Positions 36,112 to 44,962 of a DNA stretch of 64,000 nucleotides are shown piece after piece; within the stretch, counting starts at the first letter, position 1, and each line of letters opens with the position of its first letter. The DNA comes from a cf. Phormidesmis sp. LEGE 11477 (GTDB lineage Bacteria > Cyanobacteriota > Cyanobacteriia > Phormidesmidales > Phormidesmidaceae). A model generated the notes under the pieces. That model searched no databases and was not told where the DNA came from. It worked only from the letters and a program-made list of their open reading frames with translations. Location: the NCBI RefSeq assembly GCF_015207105.1, contig NZ_JADEXO010000011.1:23448-87447 (forward strand), in the 5' to 3' direction. A program made the position numbers and the translations under genes.

Positions 36112-36870
36112 CTACTGAGCTACGTAGTTAATCACGCAGACCGTACGGAAGGTGGCATGGGGGCCGCAGCCCGCGCCCGCGACTGTCCAATCGTCTGCGA
36201 AGATATTGGTTCGATGTCCTCGGCCCGGAACGCCATCATCAACGATCAAACTCATGATGACGTCGCGAGCTGTAGTAGGACCGTAGGCAATGTTTTCTCC
36301 AGCACCTGAGCTTTGGATGCCAAAGCTGTTAAGCCTGTCAAAGAAACTGCTGCCATCTGAGCCGTTGTGCCCTGTCGCACCGTGAACCTGGTCTGTAGCA
36401 TGGGCTTTAGCAACGCTGGCGACTTGACTGGACTTACTGACAGGTCCAGCGGGGGATTGCGATCGCAGAAAATCAATCGCTTCTTCGACCGCAGGCCGCC
36501 CTTCATGCGTCAGCAGCGTACAATTGTGACCGCACCCACCAGGAATATTACCCTGTGCGTCCATACTGGCAAGATAGTCTTCCAAGATAGGAATATAGCT
36601 CTGTGGATTTTGCCGAACGCGGCTGTGCTCTGCGACTATGCTTTCCTCGATACTCAACCAGTCTGGTCCAGCCGCCATATAGATATCACCTGGGGTACTA
36701 TCACCTTGAATGACGCGCTGAACATCGCTTTGAGAAATCTCTGCGATCTCCCCAGTATGGCTGCGGGCATGGCTTTGAGCTTGGTTTCCAGCAGCTACAG
36801 CTACAAGCACCGTAGCCATACCAAGCCCCAGCTTGCGTAGGGTTTTCTTGGAGGCGCTGAGTTTAAACAT
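36112..36870 (-). CDS. Secreted CAP (SCP/PR-1-like) domain protein
   Basis: About 252 residues from ATG 36870, which starts a normal signal peptide (MFKLSASKKTLRKLGLGMAT and following hydrophobic core to QAQSHA). The longer frame from 36966 adds an unlikely hydrophilic leader. The CAP domain at about 90-250 has VAKAHATDQVHGATGHNG, GAGENIAYGPTTARDVIMSLIVDDG, GHRTNIF and FRTVCVINYVAQ; H and E positions of the CAP cavity are present. Four cysteines suggest disulfides. Function in cyanobacteria is unknown. It interrupts the two halves of the ABC importer locus. Confidence 0.88.
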   Translation of the reverse strand: MFKLSASKKTLRKLGLGMATVLVAVAAGNQAQSHARSHTGEIAEISQSDVQRVIQGDSTPGDIYMAAGPDWLSIEESIVAEHSRVRQNPQSYIPILEDYLASMDAQGNIPGGCGHNCTLLTHEGRPAVEEAIDFLRSQSPAGPVSKSSQVASVAKAHATDQVHGATGHNGSDGSSFFDRLNSFGIQSSGAGENIAYGPTTARDVIMSLIVDDGVPGRGHRTNIFADDWTVAGAGCGPHATFRTVCVINYVAQ

Positions 36871-37097
36871 ATTGAATCTATCAGTATCTTTTCGAAGCGG
36901 ATTGCCTCCATTTTTAACGAGATGTATGATTTCGCACTCAGTATTCTCCGTACACTTATAGTCCACGAATCAACGATGATTGCTGTCGTACGAGTGATTC
37001 TACGGATCTCAAAGATTGCTCAAACCGTTTGGTTGATTGAGTCAGGTTGAGCAAGTTTGGTTAAGCCAGTTCGGTTGAGTAGGTCTAATTGAGTCAG

Positions 37098-37481
37098 CTA
37101 CAAGGTGGCTTGATAGGCCCGCCAGCCGCCGTACTCAGTAATTTCTTTCTTCCCTTCTACCGTCAGCGGTTCTGCGATCACACCTAGAACTTCTTCGCCG
37201 TCGGCTAGCATCACTTTTCCAATCGCTAGTCCAGGTGGTTCTTGAGAAAGAACAACCCCTAATCCAGCCAGAGGCACGTTCCAAACTTCCACCGCGATCG
37301 CCACTCCGCCCTCACGCACTTTGATCATGGCCGGATAGCTATCGTCTATTGTCCACAGCCTATAGGTTGCTTCTGTTTGAGATTCTCTGTCAAACGTTGC
37401 ACCCACGTTCAACAGATTTGGGCAGAGCGCCAATCCTCGCATCAGCGTGCCATTGACCGCGAGCTTTAGCGTTTCAGACAT
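37098..37481 (-). CDS. Free-standing allophanate hydrolase C-terminal (AH_C) domain protein
   Basis: 127 residues. The sequence starts with a gamma-glutamylcyclotransferase-like strand (LAVNGTLMRGLALCPNLLN), has IAVEVWNVPLAGLGVVL in the middle, and ends ITEYGGWRAYQ, the diagnostic I-T-x-[FY]-G-G-W-R-A-Y tail of the C-terminal domain of allophanate hydrolase (AtzF/DUR1). There the domain decarboxylates the N-carboxycarbamate intermediate. The amidase half is missing and not elsewhere in the window. Last gene after the two permeases on the minus strand (66-nt gap). A role in handling an N-carboxy or ureide intermediate is inferred from the operon. Confidence 0.8.
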   Translation of the reverse strand: MSETLKLAVNGTLMRGLALCPNLLNVGATFDRESQTEATYRLWTIDDSYPAMIKVREGGVAIAVEVWNVPLAGLGVVLSQEPPGLAIGKVMLADGEEVLGVIAEPLTVEGKKEITEYGGWRAYQATL

Positions 37482-37547
37482 TGGTTTTCCCTTACGAATA
37501 AACCCACGACATCTATGACCCCAGCTTTTTCTCTTTTCTGTCTGTTG

Positions 37548-38489
37548 TCAATCCTCATTCTCCATTCCCAAAGCGCCTGGTGAGCCAGCTAGCGTCTTTT
37601 TCGGAGAGCAGGTAATGATCATAATTAGCAATGTCAGCACATACGGAGCCACATTAAATAGGTAGTAGTAGCTATCAATTCCGATTGATTGAAAGGCGGG
37701 GCCAATCGCCTGCGTGCCGCCAAATAACAACGACGCCCACAGACACTGAATAGGATTCCATCGGGCGAAAATCACTAGAGCAACGGCCATCAGGCCCTGT
37801 CCGCTAGAGATGCGCTCGGTCCATACGCCAGGATAATAGAGAGACAAACAAGCCCCACCAATACCCGCTAGAAAGCTGCCTGCCATAATACTGAGCATCC
37901 GCACCTTGAAGGGGGAAATACCCATTGCGAGGGCGGCCTGTGGGCTGTCACCCACTGCTCGAATGTAGAGGCCCCAGCGGGTAGAGCGAAAAAGCCAGTG
38001 TAGGAAGGGCGCGATCGCAACTCCGATCAAAAACAACGGGCTAATTCTCAGCGTCGACTGCACCTGAGACGAATCGCTCCAGCCGCCTAGATCGAACGTC
38101 AATAGCTGTGGTGCCTGGGGCTGAATAAACGGTTTGCCCAAAAAGAACGCCAACCCGCTGCCCAGGATAATCATGGCAATGCCAGTGGCAACATCATTGA
38201 CTCGCCGCTGCTGTGAAAGCCACCCGTGAATCACGCCTAACAGCATTCCAGAGATGCCAGCGGCGGCGACCCCTAACCACGGTGCCCAAAACTCTCCTAC
38301 GGTGGGCGCACTGAGATAAGAAACGCCATAGGCAGACATCGCGCCCATCAGCAGCGTGCCTTCTAACCCGAGATTAATTTTCCCGCTCTTTTCTGTGATG
38401 CATTCTCCTAGGCTGACAAAGAGAAAAGGAGCACTGCCGCGCAGGGTGCCAGCTAGAATACCAATGAGGAGAGTAAGGAAAGGAGACAT
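37548..38489 (-). CDS. ABC importer permease (BMP/nucleoside type, second permease)
   Basis: 313 residues, about 8-9 helices, of the BPD_transp_2 family (YufQ-like). GKINLGLEGTLLMGAMSAYGVSYL near the N-terminus is the typical G-x-x-N-[LI]-G-x-E-G motif, and YIRAVGDSPQAALAMGIS is the cytoplasmic coupling (EAA-like) loop. It follows the other permease by 93 nt. Together with the double ATPase and BMP receptor it completes an importer. Confidence 0.93.
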   Translation of the reverse strand: MSPFLTLLIGILAGTLRGSAPFLFVSLGECITEKSGKINLGLEGTLLMGAMSAYGVSYLSAPTVGEFWAPWLGVAAAGISGMLLGVIHGWLSQQRRVNDVATGIAMIILGSGLAFFLGKPFIQPQAPQLLTFDLGGWSDSSQVQSTLRISPLFLIGVAIAPFLHWLFRSTRWGLYIRAVGDSPQAALAMGISPFKVRMLSIMAGSFLAGIGGACLSLYYPGVWTERISSGQGLMAVALVIFARWNPIQCLWASLLFGGTQAIGPAFQSIGIDSYYYLFNVAPYVLTLLIMIITCSPKKTLAGSPGALGMENED

Positions 38490-38582
38490 TTAGAAGAAGG
38501 ATGAAGGGACAATCGATGATTTAGAGCTTTGTCTTTCTCATTTGTCTTTAGCGTTCTCGAAGAGTGGATTATGATGAATGTC

Positions 38583-39746
38583 TTATCTAGTAGTGGATCG
38601 TAAGTAGGGGATTTTTCCGTAGAGGGAGTCGCTGAAGAGAACGCAGAGGAAAACGATTCCTTGAAAGACAAGGACAGTGGCATCGGGCAGATTGTGCGAT
38701 CGCTGTAAAATACCGCCGCTGGCTAAAATGCCGCCCAGCAGTATGGCCACTAGAATAGTAGCCAGTGGGTTTTGCCTAGAGACAAAGGCTACTAGGATGC
38801 CAGCATAGCCATAGTTAGAAACTAGAGATTCGTTGATTCGTTTCTGGACGGCGGCGACTTCTATCATGCCGGCGAGTCCAGCGGCTGAGCCGCCTAGAAA
38901 GCAGATGGCTAAGGTGAGTTTACCGACCGGAAGCCCAGCAATCTTAGCGGCTCTGATGTTGCTGCCAGTGACTCTGGTGGCAAAGCCAAAGGTGGTCCTT
39001 TGGATCAAGATGTAGGCCAGAATGCAGATAATCAGGCCGTAGAGCAAGCCGAAATGAATGCGAGTGCCGGGCAAGGTGCCTAGCCAAAGGGTCGGATCGA
39101 GTTCGGCAGAAGAGGGTTTGGTAACAAAGTTGGCGTCTCGCAAAGGACCTTCTACGAGATGCTTTAGAAAGGCGATCGCAATATAGTTCAGCAGCAGCGA
39201 GCTGATCGTCTCATTGACGCCGCGATAGTGCCGCAATGCCCCCGCTAACATAATCCACGCGCCGCCAAACACCATCCCTGCGATCGCCATCGTCATCTGC
39301 CCCAGCCCAGCAGGCAACGCATCGCCTAAGCCCAGACCGACCAAAACCGCCCCTAGACCGCCCATCACCAGAGCGCCCTCATTGCCGATGATGACTAGAC
39401 CCAACCGGGCGGGCAGCAGGGTACATAGCGCCGTTAGCATCAGCGGCGACGCTCTAATCAGCGTATTTTGCCACGCACTCCAGCTACCAAAAGCAGCTTT
39501 GTAAATAGAGCGATAGACCCCAATTGGGTCAGCGCCTGCTAGCGCACAAAACCCACCGAAAATTAGCAGCGCGACTAAAAGTGCCGCAATGGGTAGAACA
39601 ATAGCTTCTAGCGATCGCAGCCAAAGAAACCCACTCTCTTTTGGCTCATTATCTTTTGGCCCGTTATCTTTAGGGCCATTATCTCTGGGCTCAGTTGTGC
39701 CTAGATCCGAAGCCTGCCTTGAAGCGGGTGGTGGCGAATAACTCAT
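38583..39746 (-). CDS. ABC importer permease (BMP/nucleoside type, first permease)
   Basis: 387 residues with about 10 helices, YufP-like. A charged N-terminus contains the repeat PKDNGPKDNEPKE. Diagnostic blocks are RLGLVIIGNEGALVMGGLGAVL and the cytoplasmic loop TRVTGSNIRAAKIAGLPVGKL. It overlaps the stop of the receptor gene by one nucleotide, so the two are translated together. Partner of the 37548-38489 permease. Confidence 0.93.
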   Translation of the reverse strand: MSYSPPPASRQASDLGTTEPRDNGPKDNGPKDNEPKESGFLWLRSLEAIVLPIAALLVALLIFGGFCALAGADPIGVYRSIYKAAFGSWSAWQNTLIRASPLMLTALCTLLPARLGLVIIGNEGALVMGGLGAVLVGLGLGDALPAGLGQMTMAIAGMVFGGAWIMLAGALRHYRGVNETISSLLLNYIAIAFLKHLVEGPLRDANFVTKPSSAELDPTLWLGTLPGTRIHFGLLYGLIICILAYILIQRTTFGFATRVTGSNIRAAKIAGLPVGKLTLAICFLGGSAAGLAGMIEVAAVQKRINESLVSNYGYAGILVAFVSRQNPLATILVAILLGGILASGGILQRSHNLPDATVLVFQGIVFLCVLFSDSLYGKIPYLRSTTR

Positions 39747-40927
39747 CAGCTGCCCACACTGCCCTTAACACCTTCGATTAGCCAGTCCATTTTCTCTAGC
39801 TCTATATTCTGTTGTTCATACTCTTCGTCAGCGGCAAGGATAGCTTCTCCGTCGTTGCTATCTAATTCACCTTTATAGATCACCAGATCACCATTTACTA
39901 AAGCTTCCTTGGCCGCCTCCCCATCTGCCTGTGCTTCTGCGGTAACCGCCGGGCCATAGGGCGAAAGCTTACAGAAATTTTCAGCCAGCCCACCTCTCAA
40001 AACATGGTCGATATCTCCTGCCATCAGCGTTTTACCTTCTACAAACTGCTGACCTAAAGCGGTGTAGATACTTTCCCAGTCCCACTCAGCCCCGGTCAGA
40101 TAGCCCGTAGGCGCAAGTGGCGCTTGATTGGCATGGTAGCCCACCGTATACAGCCCTCTTTCTTCAGCTGTTTCCATCACCACCTTAGGGCTATCGACAT
40201 GGCAGTTGATCACATCAATGCCCTGATCGGCCATACTGTTTGTCGCTTCTGCTTCTTTGATAGGTTCTGCCCAACCGCCTGTGAATATCACCTGCGTGGT
40301 CGCCGCTGGGTTAATCGACCGAGCGCCCAGCGTAAAGCTATTGATATTACGTAAGACTTGAGGAATAGGAATGGCTGCTACAAATCCTAGCTGTCCGGTT
40401 TCAGACATATGTCCGGCAACAACGCCACTCACATACTGAGCCTCGTCGATATAGCCAAAGTAGCTGCCGACGTTGTTAGGATGAATATCCTCTTGATAGA
40501 GTCCGCCAGCGTGGAAGAATTGCACCTCTGGAAATTCTGCGGCCATCTCTAGCATGTACGGATCGAAGTACCCGAACGAGGTCGGAAAGATAACCGTTGC
40601 GCCGTCGATTTCGATCATGCTACGCATCGTTTCTAGCACCGCCGAGGTTTCAGGAACATTTTCTTCCTCAATAATCCTAATCCCAGGAACAGCGGCCATT
40701 GCCTGTGCGCCTTCTGCATGGGCCTGGTTATAGCCAAAGTCATCCTTGGGGCCGACATAGATAAATCCGACGATGACTTCTTCACTGCCGCCCGCCGCTG
40801 AACTGGTATCGTCACCTGCTTCTGAGGACGGGGAACAGCCGCTGAGCTTAGTCGCTGCGCCAAAAGCAGTCGTGGCTAGCAAGCCACGTACAACCTGTCT
40901 TCTAGAGAATCGAATAGAACGCGACAT
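39746..40927 (-). CDS. BMP-family substrate-binding lipoprotein of the ABC importer
   Basis: 393 residues. The Tat motif FSRRQVVRGLLATTAFGA ends in a lipobox (TKLSGC), so the receptor is a Tat-exported lipoprotein. The mature part is a Med/BMP-type binding protein: VGFIYVGPKDDFGYNQAHAEG at the ligand pocket, FFHAGG, NNVGSYFGYIDEAQYVSGVVAGHMS and GLYTVGYHANQ. Studied relatives bind nucleosides or purines, and cyanobacterial relatives have unknown ligands. Context with the ureide hydrolase suggests a urea-like or purine-derived solute. First gene of the minus-strand half of the locus. Confidence 0.93.
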   Translation of the reverse strand: MSRSIRFSRRQVVRGLLATTAFGAATKLSGCSPSSEAGDDTSSAAGGSEEVIVGFIYVGPKDDFGYNQAHAEGAQAMAAVPGIRIIEEENVPETSAVLETMRSMIEIDGATVIFPTSFGYFDPYMLEMAAEFPEVQFFHAGGLYQEDIHPNNVGSYFGYIDEAQYVSGVVAGHMSETGQLGFVAAIPIPQVLRNINSFTLGARSINPAATTQVIFTGGWAEPIKEAEATNSMADQGIDVINCHVDSPKVVMETAEERGLYTVGYHANQAPLAPTGYLTGAEWDWESIYTALGQQFVEGKTLMAGDIDHVLRGGLAENFCKLSPYGPAVTAEAQADGEAAKEALVNGDLVIYKGELDSNDGEAILAADEEYEQQNIELEKMDWLIEGVKGSVGS

Positions 40928-41400
40928 AGAGAAAAATCCTTACAGATCTAGGTGTGGGGCAACAGAGGCGATGGTATCGGATTCAACGTTTGCTGTCTAT
41001 GCCATTCTGCTAGAAGCAACGGCGGCATCGTTTGAGCTATATCCTAGAATTAGAAATATACGCATTTCGTTTTGTATCACAGATATCAAACCGGGGAGTT
41101 TACCGACTCTGCCTACTCTTGATTCTTTCTACTTTCGAGGTTTCCTATTAATTTATTTATTTAATAGTGCAGGCAAAAAATAGTGCAGATACAAAGATAA
41201 TGCGGGCAAAAAGCAATCTCAAAGCTTTTGATGAGTTCCCAATCGCTAGCCAAGCAATAGAAGGAAGGAAAAATCACAGTATTGTTCTTGATAGAAAATG
41301 AATACGAGGAAGTTATTTTCATAGGTGACGATCTTGTCGAATCTTCTATAGCTTTAGGTCGGCTTCTAATTTTTTAGGGTCTAGGTGAGCGGATGGCGAC
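40928..41400. other. Intergenic region upstream of the BMP receptor
   Basis: 473 nt without a credible gene. It must hold the receptor promoter. GTATCGGATTCAAC at 40974-40987 fits the loose NtcA form GT-N10-AC (GTA-N8-TAC with one mismatch) 47 nt from the start codon, but no convincing -10 box sits at the expected distance. A short A/T-rich stretch with repeated AATAGTGCAG-like words occurs near 41160-41190. Confidence 0.4.
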
Positions 41401-41991
41401 TCAAGGATTGACAGTCGTGGCAGTCCAGCTTGCTTGAGATCGGTGATAGATGATTCGATTTTGAGGTTCTCCGCGTAAGGAAAGATGATCTACGGCTTCA
41501 GGGGTTAGCAGGAGCGCGCAAAACGTGTCTAGCGGGGTCTGCGAGTCTGGTAAGGCGGCGTCGAAGGCGCTGTTATCCTGGTTGCGGGCAGCTTTTGGTT
41601 GGGGCCAGGTAAACTGCAGCCGGGCATTGTCTGAGATTTTTTGCCAGAGCTGCTGGCGCGTTTTGACTAGGTCAGTCGCCGATGTGTCTGCCGTGATGAG
41701 GGTGAGCTGGCCGCGTAGGCGAAATTGCTCTCTGGTTTTGGTGAAATACCAGCAGGCTTCTGCGTTTGGGTTTTGCTGAATTTGATCTAGCTTTTCGCTG
41801 CGGCGATCGCAGATAAACATCAGCTGATTTGACGCTGCTCGAAACCCCCTGAACACGACTGTGCGATTAGCGGGCATACCGCCTGGGCGAACGGTAGCAA
41901 GCTGCAAAAAACGGCAAAATGGCTGGGCGCGATTGCGATGCAGGGCTCTAGAAAGCGGCGATCGCCACGGTGCAAGATCAGAACTAGACAC
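41401..41991 (-). CDS. FMN-dependent PPOX-type flavoprotein (Npun_F5749-like)
   Basis: 196 residues of the pyridoxamine 5'-phosphate oxidase-like split-barrel family. QLATVRPGGMPANRTVVFRGF and DRRSEKLDQIQQNPNAEACWYF form the FMN-binding strands, followed by FRLRGQLTLI and a C-terminal segment ending LSLRGEPQNRIIYHR. This is the cyanobacterial branch distinct from PdxH, and a vitamin B6 role is not assured. No operon partner: it is divergent from the antiporter gene. Confidence 0.88.
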   Translation of the reverse strand: MSSSDLAPWRSPLSRALHRNRAQPFCRFLQLATVRPGGMPANRTVVFRGFRAASNQLMFICDRRSEKLDQIQQNPNAEACWYFTKTREQFRLRGQLTLITADTSATDLVKTRQQLWQKISDNARLQFTWPQPKAARNQDNSAFDAALPDSQTPLDTFCALLLTPEAVDHLSLRGEPQNRIIYHRSQASWTATTVNP

Positions 41992-42155
41992 GAATTAGAG
42001 ATATCCTTGATGTTTAAAGATGCCGATGAAAGGTATGCGCTTTGCGGCAGTGATAGTCATTCTAACTAGAGTTTTTGATCGAACTGACTGTCACTTATAG
42101 CCAGGTAATTTGATATAAGTGAGGAGGCAACAGCGCTGAACGGGTGGTTCAGAGG

Positions 42156-42203
42156 CTTTTGAAAACTACGGCTTTTGAAAACTACGGCCTTCGAAAACTA
42201 CGG
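42156..42203. repeat. Tandem repeat, 3 x 16 bp, in front of the antiporter gene
   Basis: Three head-to-tail units: CTTTTGAAAACTACGG at 42156-42171 and 42172-42187 are identical, and 42188-42203 differs at two positions (CCTTCG...). The array ends 5 nt before the ATG at 42209, so it lies in the 5' leader and takes the place of a normal ribosome site. Copy number could alter translation. Confidence 0.85.
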
Positions 42204-42208
42204 CACTT

Positions 42209-43302
42209 ATGAGTACTTTTACGGTTGTTTCTTTAGTCGTGGGCCTAGCTTTGTTAGTGCTGGGCGCAGAGCTTTTGATTCGAGGCGCGTCTAAACTAGC
42301 TGCCACGATTGGCATCCCTCCTTTGATTATCGGCCTGACGGTGGTGGCTTTTGGGACGAGTGCGCCAGAACTAGCCGTCAGTTTGAATGCGAGTCTCAGC
42401 GGTCAGGCCGATATCTCTTTGGGGAATGTGGTTGGCAGTAATATCTGCAATGTGCTGCTGATTTTGGGCACTTCAGCGGTGATTGCTCCTCTGGTAGTCG
42501 CGCAGCAGCTAGTGCGTTTGGACGTGCCGATTATGATCGGCGTGTCGGCGCTAATGATGTTCTTTGGTTTAGACGACCAGCTCAGCCGCTCTGATGGCCT
42601 GATTTTGTTTGTAGGCGGAATTGCCTATACTCTCTTTTTGCTGGTGCAAAGCCGGAAAGAGAAGAATCCCGTGATTCAAGATGAGTATGAACAGTTTGGC
42701 GCGCGATCGCTTTCTATCAAAGAAACGGGTCTGAGCGCAGTTCTATTTCTCATCGGCATGGCAATGCTGGTCACAGGCTCTCATTGGTTAGTTGAGAGCG
42801 CTGTTACGATCGCGACCTTTTAGGGGCTAGTCCACTGATTATTGGGCTAACTATCATTGCGCTAGGGACTTCTCTGCCAGAGTTGGCGACCTCTGTCATG
42901 GCGACGCTTAGAGGAGAGCGCGATTTGGCCGTTGGCAATGTCATCGGCAGCAATATTTTCAACATTTTGGTGGTTTTAGGGCTAACCAGCGCGGTATCAG
43001 ATACGGGCATTTACATCTCTAACTCAGCTCAGAGGTTTGATATTCCGGTCATGCTGGCGGTGGCGATTATGTGTCTGCCAATCTTTTTTACTGACAACCA
43101 GGTTTCTCGGCGAGAAGGTATTTTGCTGCTGTGCTATTACGTACTGTATGTCGGCTATCTGGTTGCTAATGCGGCGGACCCGGATTCTATTTGGACAGGA
43201 TCAATTAACCTGATCGTCGTGCCGCTGACGCTTTTGATGCTGTGCCTGTTGAGCTGGCGCACCTGGCTGACCTTTCGGCGCAAGCGATCGGCTAAGGAAT
43301 AG
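42209..43302 (+). pseudogene. K+-dependent-type Na+/Ca2+ antiporter (CaCA/YrbG family), frameshifted
   Basis: The two halves of one exchanger lie in different frames. Part 1 (42209-42823) has the first alpha repeat (VVAFGTSAPELAVSLNASL, GNVVGSNICNVLLILG) and stops at TAG 42821. Part 2 continues from about 42814 in the -1 frame as DLLGASPLIIGLTIIALGTS, then ATSVMATLRGERDLAVGNVI, the second alpha repeat. Both exchanger motifs (G-T-S-x-P-E and G-x-N-x-x-x-[NI]-x-x-x-x-L) are intact, so loss of a single base near 42812-42820 explains the break. Either a recent null mutation or a sequencing error. An intact copy would extrude Ca2+ across the inner membrane. Confidence 0.88.
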
Positions 43303-44887
43303 TGTTCGGCAAAGCCGACTGCAGACCTAGATTGAGATTACGAGCCAGGTGTAGCGGATCAACGCCTAGAACAGTACGATCTTGACTAGCATAAATTGCC
43401 GCCTGCGAGTGCCACCATACCGCGCCTAAAACAGCCTCTAAAGTGTGCGAAGTGAACGTTCGTGAGCTGTTCGTCTTTTCTGCAACTGGCTTTTCGGCGC
43501 TAGCTGCTTTGGTCGTACTTGCCAATAAGCCACCCATCAGCCCGGTTAAGACGTCGCCACTGCCGCCTCTGGCTAAGGCTGGCGTGCTGTGTGGATTGAA
43601 CCAAAGCTGAACGGGCGTGGCGATCGCACTTCTCGGCCCTTTTAGCAAAATCACTGCGCCACTCTCTTTTGCCGCCTGATGAACGACAGCGCCAGGTGTG
43701 GCATCGTTTGGCAGGTTAGGAAACAGCCGTTTGAATTCTCCTGCATGCGGCGTTAGCACAGTCGGCATCAATCTAGATTTCAGCTTTTTAATCGGCGCAT
43801 CTTGAGCCAGTAGATTCAGTCCATCGGCATCTAAGATCAGCGGACAGTTGGCGGATAGTACTGTTTCTAGCAGCGCTGGCACGGTAGGGGTCAGGCCAGG
43901 GCCAAAGGCGATCGCGTCATATTTATCAATCTCAAAGCCTGCCGGAAAACCAGCGATCGCCCCCTCATCTGTCTCTGGACAGCCAATTAGCAAAGCGCCC
44001 GGTAGCTGCGGCAATAGCGCTAGACGAATAGACTCTGGGACAGCGACTGTCAGCATACCGACGCCGCTAGCCACAGCGCCTAACCCAGACAGTAGCGCCG
44101 CGCCAGCATAGGTACGAGATCCGGCAACTAGCAGCAGATGACCAGCGGTATATTTGTGCGCCGTTGCTGAACGATTGAGTGGGAGAGATGCGATCGCTCG
44201 CTCAGCCGTCAATCGCTGCACCACAGGCTGATCGCCTAGCACGGCTGATACATCCGTTAGGGGAATGTCAAAATCAATTAGCTCACACTCACCTAAATAG
44301 GCCAGTGCCTGCGCCTGCATGAACCCTCTTTTCCACAGACCCAAGCAAGCGGTGCGGTTTGCTTTGATCGCCGTCCCCATGACCTCCCCTGTATCTGTGT
44401 GAATCCCGGAGGGCAAGTCAATACTGAAAACTGGACGGCCCTGCTGATTGAGCGCGGCAATATCAGCGGCCAGGTCGCTCTCAATAGGTCGCGTCAGCCC
44501 AAAGCCAAACCAGCCGTCAATAATTACATCGCCTGCCAGATCTTGCATCGAATCTACAAAAGCAATGCCTAAACTCTTTGCATAGCGAGCGTGCTGCGCG
44601 GTTAGCGGCTTTAGGCTAGAAAATGGCTGATAAACCTGCACTTCATAGCCTTGGAAGTGTAGCTCTCGGGCTACGACTAGAGCATCACCGCCGTTATGAC
44701 CTGGCCCCGCTAAAACGCCCACCCTCGTTTGCTCTTCTCCTAACCAGTTGATAAAGCGCTGAGTAATCTTGGCTGAGACCTTTTCCATCAACGCCTCTAC
44801 AGGCATCCCACTATCAAAGATTTGCTGCTCGATCTGCTGCATCTGCTCAGCAGTGACTAGATAGGGTTGAATAGATGAGCGCGTCAT
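43292..44887 (-). CDS. nnr: Bifunctional NAD(P)H-hydrate epimerase / ADP-dependent dehydratase
   Basis: 531 residues, metabolite-repair enzyme. The N-terminal epimerase (YjeF_N, about 1-220) has VGVLAGPGHNGGDALVVARE and FSIDLPSGIHTDTGEV. The C-terminal ribokinase-like dehydratase (about 230-520) has KYTAGHLLLVAGSRTYAGAALLSG, FGPGLT, LILDADGLN, LTPHAGEFKRLF and ARGGSGDVLTGLMGGLLAS, with the catalytic G-S-G-D. Together they restore hydrated NAD(P)H. Standard bacterial fusion. Its 3' end overlaps the convergent antiporter gene by 11 nt. Confidence 0.96.
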   Translation of the reverse strand: MTRSSIQPYLVTAEQMQQIEQQIFDSGMPVEALMEKVSAKITQRFINWLGEEQTRVGVLAGPGHNGGDALVVARELHFQGYEVQVYQPFSSLKPLTAQHARYAKSLGIAFVDSMQDLAGDVIIDGWFGFGLTRPIESDLAADIAALNQQGRPVFSIDLPSGIHTDTGEVMGTAIKANRTACLGLWKRGFMQAQALAYLGECELIDFDIPLTDVSAVLGDQPVVQRLTAERAIASLPLNRSATAHKYTAGHLLLVAGSRTYAGAALLSGLGAVASGVGMLTVAVPESIRLALLPQLPGALLIGCPETDEGAIAGFPAGFEIDKYDAIAFGPGLTPTVPALLETVLSANCPLILDADGLNLLAQDAPIKKLKSRLMPTVLTPHAGEFKRLFPNLPNDATPGAVVHQAAKESGAVILLKGPRSAIATPVQLWFNPHSTPALARGGSGDVLTGLMGGLLASTTKAASAEKPVAEKTNSSRTFTSHTLEAVLGAVWWHSQAAIYASQDRTVLGVDPLHLARNLNLGLQSALPNTIP

Positions 44888-44962
44888 AGATGTCTCTAGA
44901 TTGTAAAAAGAGGATGTTTGAAGAGAGAACAGTTGGCTTTCCCCTTCAAATATTCTCTCCTT

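Noticed and set aside
40974..40987. NtcA site for the BMP receptor gene
   Set aside because: Fits only the loose GT-N10-AC form and lacks a convincing -10 box; mentioned as weak support, not annotated as a promoter.
42809..42823. Programmed -1 frameshift in the antiporter gene
   Set aside because: The site GCG-ACC-TTT-TAG does not form a slippery X-XXY-YYZ heptamer and no strong downstream structure is apparent; mutation or read error is simpler.
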